This document shows, piece after piece, positions 49,901 through 59,572 of a stretch of 64,000 nucleotides of DNA. The stretch covers positions 125,431-189,430 of the forward strand of contig WIDE01000048.1 of assembly GCA_015039315.1 (NCBI GenBank). The letters are read 5' to 3'. The position numbers and the translations under genes were made by a program. The stretch comes from Clavulina sp. PMI_390. Taxonomy: Eukaryota; Basidiomycota; Agaricomycetes; Cantharellales; Hydnaceae. The number at the start of each line of letters is the position of its first letter. The stretch's first letter is position 1. The notes under the pieces were generated by a model. That model was not told the origin of the DNA, made no database searches, and saw only the letters and a list, made by a program, of their open reading frames with translations.

Positions 49901-50216
49901 ATGCTGAGTGTTCGGAGGAGGGACAATCATGGTGTTAAGCGCGTACTTTTGCTCGGATCGTCTGCGCAGCGAATGTCTGTGCAGGGAGAGCTGAATCGGG
50001 AGCGTTTAAGAGATAATCACATGTTATCCACGCCTCAGGCTGGATCGAAAGTCGTCAGAAATACTCTGTCACGCCAAGATCATGGTTGGCGCCGCATACG
50101 GTGTGTTGAAAGTCTTGGAGCCATCGATTCGCTGTGTCGATCGCGACTTTATTGGTTTGCCCAGAGAACACTTGTAAAGCCTGTAAGACGGCTTGCACAG
50201 AAGCTGGTTGGGCCAT
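46913..50216 (-). CDS. MTR10: Importin-beta family nuclear import receptor (MTR10/transportin-SR)
   Basis: This is a karyopherin of roughly 950 aa made of HEAT repeats. Early exons are 50100-50216, 49947-50039 and 49609-49887. They encode MAQPASVQAVLQALQVF, then PEAWITCDYLLN with FAAQTIRAKV (the importin-beta N-terminal, Ran-binding domain), then LVQTCLSLAGLALQLPDW and LLQFLTVLPEEV, a block typical of Mtr10/transportin-3. A long exon between about 48390 and 49387 carries MEIDDYMPVIERIVARLLPL and ISRYTEWVDAHPQYIEFQLQ. The last exon ends AAKRNMDRSRVTAMEYTA* at 46913. In yeast, Mtr10 imports SR-like proteins such as Npl3 and returns tRNA to the nucleus; animal TNPO3 imports SR splicing factors. 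About nine introns are all short. The family assignment is strong; some internal exon borders were not fixed. Confidence 0.9.
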
Positions 50217-50522
50217 AAGGATCCCGCAAGAAAGAGAGAGAAGGTGAATGCGTCAAACAAGGACAAACATATGACTCTGTACCCAGCACAGCGTATCGCA
50301 AATTCAACAATGGAAGATTGAGATAGGGCGAGAAAAACAAGGAAGAATGAGTAGTGTACGTGATTATCCTTAATGGATCATGAGAACATAAAGTACAAAG
50401 AGTGGAGTCGGGCCCTCGAGCGTGAAGCCTGAGCGAACCGCTCTTGTTAACAACTACGGTATGTGTCTAGGTGGTAAGAAAAGAAGATATTACAATACTT
50501 AAGCTGTCACATGGGCAGTGCA
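50217..50522. other. Short intergenic region
   Basis: About 300 nt holding the promoter of the importin gene and the 3' flank of the thioesterase gene, both on the minus strand. Nothing else is seen. Confidence 0.55.
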
Positions 50523-52204
50523 TTAGAGTTTGGGCTTTTGCTTCATATATTTGAGGTTGATGTGGCCAAGATTGGGATTGGCTTTTCGAGAGCCACGGAC
50601 CACGCCTTCCTGGGATGTAGCAGCGATGAGCTTCCCCGCCATATTGTAGAACTTCACTCACAAGTCAGTAAGGCCAGGGAGAGCGAGAGAAAAGTGTGAC
50701 TGACCGCGCCATAGACAACCCCTCTACCCATGCCCACTCTTGGAGAATCCATCTACGATATCACAACAGTGTTAATTTGATCGTTCCGATATAAGAAGGT
50801 CGCTTGACTTACGACGAACAGCAGCCAATCGCGGCAGTCAAACTCATGGTCATAGAACCATAGCGAGTGATCAAGAGACGCCTACATTATCCCAGATAAG
50901 GTGCCAGTGATAAATTGAGGCTTTGGATGTAACATTACCATCATAGCAATGGCCGTATTGCCCTCATTTTCAGGATTGTTTCGAATGGCCCTTGCTGTAG
51001 TGGACAGGCTGGATTTCACACGAATCGTCAGCCGCAGATCATGTCATTCCTCGGCGACTCTTTGCACTCACAACTGCAAATCAGAGATATAAGAAAGGAT
51101 GCACTAGGATAGGGAGCGGTTAGAAGATATGAATGGCAAAGGATAGGATATTTGATTCACCTTCTGGAAAGAGGCCTCATACTTGGGGATGTTTCGTGCC
51201 CGCATCCACCACTTTACGGGGCTCAGTCCTTCAGGACCTTCACCCGGATCGGCCTGACGCATCTCGATTGGACTCCGTAGTCGATCCTGAGGGCAAGAGG
51301 AGTCGGTTATGTGGGGGCGCAGACCAGTTATGGGGGATGATACTTACCCCTTTGAGATCCAACAAATATTGCTTCCGCTGAGGGTTATCCGTCGCGTCTG
51401 CAAAGCCTTGAAGGATGTCTGCCTGATCAACACTCTCCTCCGGACCTTTGACACCGAAATGGACCGGCCATTGAGATTCGGGATGGCCTTCCTCAATGAC
51501 AGCAAAAGAAGCGAGCATCAAGAAGACAATCTTCCCTCGCTGAGAGGCTTTAATATTCCGAGTGATGAAGCTCCGTCCTGGACATCACCAACCATCATTA
51601 TTGTTAAGAGGATGCAATAAAAGTGGGAGGGGATTGGCGCACCTTGGCGAACTCGCTCAACGAAGTAAATAATGGGGACCGATGCATCGGCACGTTGGAG
51701 GAAATAGCACTGGAGTTGCCAAGGGTGAGTGAATCGAAGCCTGATGAATATGGAGAAGTAGAGGAATAGCACAAACATGAAGCGACTATTGATGAGAGGC
51801 CCAGTGATACCGTCAATCACATGAATTTTGGGGAGTTGGGGAATGAGAACTCACATGGCAGTGGTATTCAGGCGGGACCGTGCGCGTACCAGCGACCAAA
51901 GCTTGTGAGATGACCTATAGAAGGATAAAGTGAGGAGTTGAGTCAAGATATACTATTGTGGGCGAAAAAATCCTCATGTACCTGCCCACCGAAAACCCCA
52001 CGAGCTCGGCTGGGGACCCAAAGGTATCGAGTAGCAGAACGGAACCTAACAGGCTTTTCGCGTCAGTCAATCCGTAACGAGGCGAGGTAAAGTGTGGACG
52101 AGCATCACATACAAGTTCTCGTCCAGTTTCTCCAACTCAAGACTGGCAGAGATCAAGGTATGCTCGGCATCGGAGCCTTCGTGCTTGATGTTAGATTCGT
52201 CCAT
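50523..52204 (-). CDS. TES1: Acyl-CoA thioesterase II (ACOT8/TES1-like), peroxisomal
   Basis: This enzyme hydrolyses fatty acyl-CoA to free acid and CoA in the peroxisome. Exons include 52113-52204, 51982-52045, 51855-51914, 51777-51785, 51643-51709, 51348-51577, 51161-51286 and 51072-51103, followed by three more down to 50523. The double hot-dog fold is evident: VPSRARGVFGGQVISQALVA, YHCHSLHCYFLQRADASVPI and IYFVERVRQGRSF, then IAMMASLDHSLWFYDHEFDC and MGRGVVYG near the end. The protein ends KYMKQKPKL*, and PKL fits the peroxisomal targeting signal type 1. Exon 4 is only 9 nt (encoding Ser-Leu-His) and is required to complete the invariant HSLHCYF motif. The gene is divergent from RAD14, with only 207 nt between the two start codons. 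Confidence 0.92.
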
Positions 52205-52411
52205 GGAGATGCTGCTGTGGAAATGGAAGAGGTAGGGTGGCTTTCTCTGACAGGTACGCGTCGCCGGCGGTATGGAAGTACTTGGGTGGAATGAGGACCG
52301 GGAAGTTGGGAGTGTGTAGCCGGTAATATCAAGTTGGTTGTTTGTACCTGTTGGGGTGTGGCGCATTGCTTGGCTGTATGACTCTTTGGCTCTTACGATA
52401 TCCTTGACCCC
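52205..52411. promoter_or_regulatory. Compact bidirectional promoter, thioesterase/RAD14
   Basis: Only 207 nt separate the start codons of the acyl-CoA thioesterase (-) and RAD14 (+). Both core promoters and leaders must lie here or overlap the coding regions. No clear TATA box is visible. Confidence 0.6.
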
Positions 52412-53563
52412 ATGGATCGACCCAAGACACCACCTCCACGACCCGTTCCTAACGCGGCTGAAACACAATTAACACCTGAGCAACTGAAACGTATTGAAAT
52501 CAATCGTCTGAAAGCAAAAGCGAAGCTACGAGAACGCGAGGCTACCCGCGCCGAGTCATCTGCCGCTTCCTCATCTCGCAACACCAACAACAAGCGACCT
52601 CTAGAAGTTACTGCTGCGTCCTCCACATCCCCTACTGCTCCGGGGAAGGCAGGGTCGTCTAAGCCTGCCCCCTTGAAGCGAGACAGTCGTCTTGGAACGT
52701 ACTTTGAGTATGACTTCTCCAAGATGGTCGATTCCAAGGGAGGTTTCCTTGTTGATGAGGGAGGGGCTACAGACGAGCGAATCAAAATGTTAGAGAAGCA
52801 GCGAGCTGATCAACGTGCAGCACAGAAGCTTGACCCTCGTAAGTGGTGACGCACCCATTGACCTAATCGGCCTTCATGACACTTCTTTTCATCCATAGCT
52901 GTGTTTTTGGACGCATCTAAGAACCCCAAATGCGCGGAATGTGGCTCCATCGACATCGACCATCTTTTCAAACGAGTGTTTGGACTGTTGGTCTGCGAGA
53001 AGTGCAAGACCGAACACCCAGAAAAGTACAGTCTTCTCACCAAAACGGAGTGCAAAGAGGCAAGAGGCCACTTCCTCTCTGACAGAATTCGTCGCTAATA
53101 TCAATGTCTCTTCAGGATTACCTACTGACTGATCGTAAGTGTCATGAATAGGTCTCTCTTCACGCAATTTCCTCTTTGACGCTGAAATATTCTCCCAGCT
53201 GAGCTACGTGACCACGAAATCCTCCCACATCTTCTCAAGGCAAACCCCCATAAGGCCACCTGGAACAACATGATGCTGTTCGTGCGGCTTCAGGTTGAGA
53301 CTTTCGCATTCCAAAAATGGGGAGGACCTGATGGCCTCGATAAAGAATGGGAGCGAAGAACAGTCGAAGCCAAGAAAAAGAAGAACAAGAAATTCGTCCA
53401 GGCCTTGGGTGATTTACGGAGAAAGACGCGTGAGGGCGAATGGCAACGAAGACAGGACAATACTCACAAACACGAGTTTGGGGTCGTCGAGAAAGACGAA
53501 TCTGGTTCGGGTGTACAAAGATGCATAGAATGCGGCTTTGAGATTGAGGTTGAGGAATTTTAG
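52412..53563 (+). CDS. RAD14: DNA repair protein RAD14 (XPA homologue)
   Basis: Four exons (52412-52838, 52899-53059, 53116-53134 and 53199-53563) sum to 972 nt, or 323 aa. RAD14/XPA verifies damage and helps assemble the nucleotide excision repair complex. A disordered N terminus contains a basic helix (LKRIEINRLKAKAKLRERE). It is followed by the XPA core, YFEYDFSKMVDSKGGFLVDE, and then a C4 zinc finger, CAECGSIDIDHLFKRVFG...CEKC. Next is the DNA-binding stretch [20 protein letters not shown], and the C-terminal domain has KWGGPDGLDKEWERRTVEAK. Exon 3 is 19 nt and encodes DYLLTD. The intron before it starts with GC rather than GT; both are needed to keep the invariant CKEDYLLTD. The C terminus has an extra CIECG pair of cysteines. 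Confidence 0.95.
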
Positions 53564-53766
53564 ACCCTTCGTCATGGGGTATGCAGATATATCATGGCTA
53601 TCACATATCAGGACAGGGCTACGCTATTTTTACCAGTATAATAAATAACAATTTATGGACATTCCTTCTGTAAATTGAACTTGGTCTTTCTCGTAACCTA
53701 TGCCCAGAAACTTTTGTGCCACTGGAGGTCTCGGAGCCGAAAGGGGTCCAAACACCCACTAACGCG

Positions 53767-54540
53767 ATGCTGCTCCGCACCCGACTCGCAAGACTAGGCT
53801 ATTCTTCACCATTAGCTCGTCCAGTACTATCATCTAAACCCATTTTTCGCGCCCTTTCCACCCCACCGCAATCACAATCTCAACCAGCTCCATGGTTTGT
53901 CGACGAAGACGAGCCTTCCACTCTCCCTACCCGCTTCACCCAGCACAATGAAAACACCACTCTTCCAGCATCTGCCCCTCCCCCTACCGAAGCACCCGCC
54001 CCACTCCACACCCTCCACTCCCACCTCACATCACTTCCCCTCCTGCAGTCCGTCACTGTCCTGACTGCAGCACAGTTCCAGGAGCTGCGAGCATCTGGGG
54101 AGTCTACGCAACCTTCGCGCCGCCCACACGGCAAACGACGGCGTGGGGGATCAAGTTTTGGCGGGACAGGTGTAGGAGATCCTCCTGCTTTGTGGGAATG
54201 GGTCCTTCAGGCCGAAGTCAAGCCAGGTGCTGAAAAGCGGGGAGCAGTAACATCTGTTATGCGTAGTGCCCTCAAAGCGGTTCGTCCTTATTTCATTCAA
54301 GCCGTGTAATTATTCTCCAATGATCTCATTGCCTCATTTACACCATACATATAACAGCTTTCTGCCGAGTACCCAGAGATCCATGTCCCCTCGAAAAGTG
54401 CCTTGCGAGCTGCAGAGGATGGCTGGGGTTTCCTTGATGTGGGCACATTCGCTGTGCATATCCTGAGCAAGGATGCAAAGAATAAGTGGTTCTCACAGGA
54501 ATCTCAAGCCGAGACTCGAACCTTTGAGAGATGGTTTTAG
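53767..54540 (+). CDS. Mitochondrial RsfS/Iojap-like protein
   Basis: Two exons (53767-54279 and 54358-54540) sum to 696 nt, or 231 aa. The start MLLRTRLARLGYSSPLARPV is basic and amphipathic, a good mitochondrial presequence, so I prefer it to an in-frame Met 17 codons upstream. The middle has a Pro-rich linker. A basic Gly-rich segment (RRPHGKRRRGGSSFGG) precedes LWEWVLQAEVKPGAEKRGAV. The end, ALRAAEDGWGFLDVGTFAVH then ILSKDAKNKWF and RTFERWF*, is the RsfS/Iojap oligomerisation-type domain. In bacteria RsfS blocks ribosomal subunit joining. In fungi a similar domain forms the N-terminal part of Atp25, and related short proteins act in mitochondrial ribosome assembly. Only this domain is present; there is no long Atp25 C-terminal half. 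Confidence 0.8.
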
Positions 54541-54625
54541 AGGACTGGATGTATGATCATGATAGCATATTATTACCAAACTATAATACTACGCGAAGAG
54601 ATAATACCGAAGCAAAGAAACGGCA

Positions 54626-54630
<5 letters not shown>

Positions 54631-54665
<35 letters not shown>
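54631..54665. repeat. (GA)n microsatellite
   Basis: Thirty-five nt of perfect GA repeat in the short convergent region between the RsfS-like gene and SPF45. It would be read as CU in the 3' UTR of SPF45 if transcription runs through. Confidence 0.9.
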
Positions 54666-54667
<2 letters not shown>

Positions 54668-54693
54668 GAAGGGGGGGCGAGCATCAAAATCAT

Positions 54694-56877
54694 TCATGGC
54701 AAGGGACCATCAAGTGCTTGTTGTGCGAAGAGAGCCTCCGGAAAGTATCGCGCATGAACGGTCTTCCCACCAAAGAATCGACCGTCCAGTTCGCGAACGG
54801 TCTTCCATGCACCTGCAGGGCCCGAGAACTGAACAAAAATGCGAACTGCTTGGTCGTGATCGACTGGGATTGGGTTGACAACATGAACAACCACTCGCAC
54901 GACGACTCCGTATTTGCCGCATTCATCGCCTACCAAACAAAAAAGCGTAAGTCCCATCGCGCTATTTTCAAGTCGTACTAGGAGGGACGAACCAATCTCA
55001 TCCCGCAGTTCTTCATCATATGCGTCGTCCAGCCCAACCATGTTTGTGAGGACCACAATTGTGCTCGGATCGCCATACTTGAGGCGTTCCGAGTCGTTCT
55101 CGTTCTTGTTGATGATTTTTGCCGTCTTAGCGCCCTCCTTGACCCCAATACCACCTGCTGCGGCAGCTTTGCCTTGTGCAGCTTTGGCAGCCTTGGCTCG
55201 CTGAACGGTAAGTGGCTCCACGATGCCGGATGAATCATTCCCTAGGCCTTGACCTTCGATGTGACCCCATTTGGCCATCATTCGAGCCGCGAAATCGTGG
55301 GTAGGTCCTCTACAAGAATAGATAGGTGGTATGAGATTGTGATTTATAGTAATGAAGAGCAGGGAAAGCTTACGACGGGGCCGCAGGTGGATTTGAGCTG
55401 GGGCCCGGCACGCTGGGAGCAGCGCTAGGCACTGGGGTCGGCTGCTGTTGAGCCATCATGCCTAGTCGGGCAGCGATTGCAGCTGCTGCATTTCGTTTGG
55501 CCGCGATGTCGGCGGCGTTCGGAATTGGCGCAGTGGTTGGAGGGGGTGGTGGCGCGATCGTTTGAGTTTGAGGTGGGGGTGATACAGGAATGTAGGGTTC
55601 ATCGTCGTCTGGGGCTGGAATGAAGGGTGGAGGTGAGGGAGGACGAGCGACGGCTGCGGCCCCAGAGCTCATGGCGAGTCGGCGAAGATATGCTTCCTCA
55701 CCAGTCATTGCCTGAGGAGGAGGAGCAGACGACGCGGCCGGGGGAGGGGGAGGAGGGGCTTCGTTGGCTGGAGGGACGAAAGCCGAAGCGCCAGGACGAG
55801 TGGACATAGCTAGACGGCGGAGGTACGCTGCCTCTCCGTCGTCCGAGAAGGGTGCAGCCGAGGGAGGCCCTGGAGCGAAGCTGGGAGCTGCCTCTTTGTT
55901 ACGCCAGGAGGGTTCATCAAAGCGCCCTGGAGCAGTAATCAGAGCGCTCATTCCACAATCGACTCGGAATGACAAGAGCAACTCACCTTCTTTGTATGGG
56001 TGGTCTTCTTCATCACCATAGTCAGAACCACTGCCTGATTGACTCCAGCTTCGCGACCTCTTTTTCTCTTCGTTTCTCCATCGCTCCTGTTGGCGAGATC
56101 GGCGTTCCTCTTCTTTCTGTCGTTCCCGCCATGCCTTGAATTCAGCATAGTCATTGGGACGCAACGGGTCGTACGCCTCGTCTGGGTCCCAGTTCGGGCC
56201 GGCTGGCTGGTGTTTGGACTGGCGCCATAGGTCAGCATAACCAAGAGGTCAATCGGAGATGAAATACAATAAACAAACCTTTTTCTTATTTCCACCACCA
56301 CTTTGTTGCTTCTTCTTGTTTTTAGGACCTCCGTATCCATTAACATTTTCATCCAAAACCATCGAAGGAGGCTTCATTTTTCGGGCAGCACCCCAGCCAA
56401 TGGCGGCGCCATCGGCATCACTTGCTGTGGTCGATTTTTCCCCTAAATTTATTGTCGGCTCTGCAAAGATAACTGCTGATGCAGATATTGATGCTGCTGA
56501 ATTGTCGAGAGTTGTAGAGGTCGCAAAGGCTGCTGGAAGTCGAGTAGTTGGGGCCTTCACCTTGGCTGCAGGAGCTCGTCGAATGGGTGCAAAAGCTAGG
56601 GCTGCCGAGCGGACTGATGCTGGCGCATGAGGGTTGATGTAACATGGAGGGGACTTTTGAGGACGTTACCAGCCACAGGCTTTGCGCTTTCCTCAGGTGG
56701 AGGCTCAGAATTTGCTGGAATGGATGCAGCAGTTGCAGATGCATCTGCATTTGCATTAGGGGCAGGAGAAGGAGTAGCAGCAGATGTTGAAGCAGTAGAA
56801 GTAGTGCTAGCTGGTGCAGCTGATCCACCTAATATTCCCCCATATAAACCACCAGGTTTGCGAACAGGTGTGGCCAT
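54694..56877 (-). CDS. SPF45: Splicing factor SPF45/RBM17 (G-patch and UHM)
   Basis: Six exons (56670-56877, 56279-56619, 55987-56218, 55374-55926, 54993-55309 and 54694-54929) sum to 1887 nt, or 628 aa. SPF45 binds SF3b-type ULM motifs and acts in late splice-site choice. The N terminus MATPVRKPGGLYGGILGG is typical, followed by an Ala/Ser-rich stretch. A region rich in Arg/Glu (FKAWRERQKEEERRSRQQER) corresponds to the conserved DPLRPNDYAEF segment. Two repeats of the form EAAYLRRLAMS/EEAYLRRLAMS lie near the middle among polyproline tracts. The G-patch is DFAARMMAKWGHIEGQGLG. The C-terminal RRM-like UHM contains VLTNMVGLDDAYDEELRDEI and the UHM-type GKTVHARYFPEALFAQ. It is longer than human SPF45 (about 400 aa) because of the low-complexity linkers. 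Confidence 0.93.
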
Positions 56878-57473
56878 GGCGCGCGCTGTCTAAATGCAAG
56901 TTGGTGCCAACAAAGCCAAACAAAGGACCCAGACATCGCGTCTGGCCTAGTTCAATGTCCTGGGTAAGACTACATGTCAAGGCACCCTACGGCGAATGGA
57001 GTGCTTGTATAGAATCAAAATGTATTAAATTACCTCAAAGCTATGGCGTTTAGACGTAAGGAACCTTGCCCTCAAGTCGCCCGAACTACGTTAGACCCAA
57101 TATATAAGCAGTTCAAACACGTAGTTTACTAGACGATGGTGGATTTCAGTCTCAGGGCATGAATTAGTAATAACGCGCTTAACGGATACTGGCCTAAACG
57201 GGATGCTACTCCTTACATGAACTATCTAGGCTACTGCGACTACTATTGTGAATCGTGTATGATGTATAATCCGTCGATGGTTTCCTCCCGAAACGTGGCG
57301 TCGTTGAATGACAGATTGAGAGCGAACAATAGGATGGATCCATTTTCCTAGCGCAGCATCAATCGAGTCAACCCCGCACTGTCGCTCCCATTGAGATATC
57401 GTGTGAACTAGCAACATAAGCAGAACGCGTACGCCCTAGTGCATCCCCAAACCACCTTCACCGGATCTCTACC
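56878..57473. other. Divergent promoter region, SPF45 (-) and UFD1 (+)
   Basis: About 600 nt with two promoters and leaders. No gene is seen. The UFD1 ATG at 57474 is directly followed by a splice donor. Confidence 0.55.
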
Positions 57474-59331
57474 ATGGTATTTGACAAGAGCAGCTCTCAT
57501 TCATTGCACGTAACGCGATAATTGATAATAGTCGTGTTCTGTCTAGTTTGGCGGTTTCGATCACGACGAAGACGATGACGCTCCTCAGGGACACGGTGGC
57601 CCCGGTGGACTCTTAGCCAACCTTGCTGCCATGGCCGGTGGTGGCGGTAATTGGCCTACCCAACCTGCAGGTCATCCACGCTCCTATGATGAATATATGA
57701 AGGCGTATAGTGTAGCGATGCTTCCCGGCAAGGAGCGTGAATATCTCAGCTATGGTGGCAAGAGTGAGTTCGATCTTCGATCATTTAAGATGCTAACATG
57801 CTAACCAATCACTATGAAAGTCATCATGCCACCCTCCGCTCTCGCCAATCTCAGTGAGTCGTCTTGCAGCCAACGTGGCCTATACAGCCGCAGAGCCTTA
57901 CTAGCTCCTGTTACACAGCCAACCTGAACCTCGATGGACCTTGGACCTTCCAGCTTCGTAATCCGTCTAACCCAGCTGCTTCTACACATGCTGGTGTCCT
58001 GGAATTCATCGCTCGGGAAGGCGTGTGCCACTTGCCACAATGGGTATGTTATATGACATCTATTCTCCTCTATGGGATAAACTCAAGGTATCAACCATTC
58101 CTAGATGATGAGGACATTGAGGCTGAACGAAGGCGACCCTATACGACTGACCGGAGCGCGTTTGCCGAAGGGGAAGCTTGTCAAGCTTCAAGCTCAATCG
58201 ACCACATTCCTGGAGATATCTGACCCTAAAGCTGTGTATGTCCTTCTATATGTTTTTAACAATTCTAGGACTGACACATGGCTACAGTCTTGAGCAAGCA
58301 CTTCGTAACTTCTCTACTCTTACCCAAGGCGATATGATCGAAATCGTCTACAACAGCATAGTGTTTGAGCTGCTTATCATGGAAATCAAGCCAGAAGGGT
58401 CTGGTATCAGTCTTCTTGATACTGATCTAGAGGTACTTCTCACATTCACAGCCTGGACTTTCCCCGATCTTATTCAATTCTACAGGTTGACTTCGCCACA
58501 CCCAAAGGTTACGTGGAACCTAAGCGAAAGCCTCCGCCTCCGCCAGAGACGATGGCCAGCAAGTTGAAGATTGACGTCAATTCTTCAACGCCTGGTTCTT
58601 CACGCCCCGGGTCATCTCTCGGCCAGAATGCCCCTGCTGCCGGTGAATGGGAGTCGTTCAAAGGTGCAGGCCAGTCCCTCAATGGTCGCAAGACCAAGGG
58701 AAAGGGAAAGAGCGTGCGCAAGATCGAGGACGCCGACCCTGACTCGAAGATTTACCGCACCGAGTACGTTTGGTCAGAGAAATATCCCCCCGCACTAGCA
58801 GTCGTTGACAATATCCGCTCCCGCCCGCAGCAAAGCTCGCATGGTGACCAATGACTCCTTGAATGCTGAGAAGAAGGTTCCTGCTCCACTTCGTCTCCCC
58901 CTAGGAAAGCTCTTCTTCGGATACCCTCCGGTCCCATACAAAGGGAAGGAAGCTGCCACAGATGGAGAAACTCCAGCGTCCGCAGCAGGACCTTCTCAAG
59001 TAAGCTTGCCCCGTCCCTGAATCACCGTCCTCTTCGGCTCATTGTGTCATCTAATTTTATTCGCATTCCTGTCTTCGCGCAGCAGCCCCAGCCCCCATCC
59101 TTCTCTGGAACTGGAAACACACTGTCTGGTAGAGCTCCACGATCATTCGCGCCTACTCCCTCAACAGTCAGCTCGCGACCCGAGTCAGCTGCGTCGTCGG
59201 TACCTGGGGCTTCGTGGGGCGGTGGTGGGCAAACTCTTGGTGGCGGTGGTGGCGGTGGGGCAAGTGGAAGTGGACAAGGAGGTGGGAGAAAGCCTCCCTC
59301 TCCCGAAGTGATTGAAATAGACAGCGATTAG
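57474..59331 (+). CDS. UFD1: Ubiquitin fusion degradation protein 1
   Basis: Nine coding exons (57474-57476, 57547-57763, 57821-57853, 57919-58043, 58105-58235, 58288-58432, 58486-58763, 58831-58999 and 59083-59331) sum to 1350 nt, or 449 aa. Ufd1 pairs with Npl4 on Cdc48/p97 to extract ubiquitinated proteins from membranes and complexes. The N-terminal double-psi barrel domain reads DEYMKAYSVAMLPGKEREYL, VIMPPSALANLTNLNLDGPW, GVCHLPQWMMRTLRLNEGD and DMIEIVYNSIVFELLIMEIK. The C-terminal part is disordered, with a Gly-rich stretch before PPSPEVIEIDSD*, which looks like a SUMO-interacting motif (VIEID). The first coding exon is only the ATG; joining to TTTGGCGGT gives the expected MFGGFDHDEDD start. 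The extra N-terminal Gly-rich segment (AAMAGGGGN) is unusual. Confidence 0.93.
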
Positions 59332-59572
59332 TTGGGACGAATATCGAGTCATTAGTGTAGGTTTCTAGGCCCAATACATTGCATTTCTCCGTGCAGCGTG
59401 ATTTAAACCATGTCTATGGATCTGTGACGGGGAACGTCTCTGCTGGCATTTCAACGGCAAGACTGATCAAGGGCTTTTTATTCAAGATTCGTAAGGTTCA
59501 TAACGCTGGGTATCAAATAAGAAGTCGAGCAGGATATCTAGTGGCAATCAATAGACGGAGAATGATGGCTCG

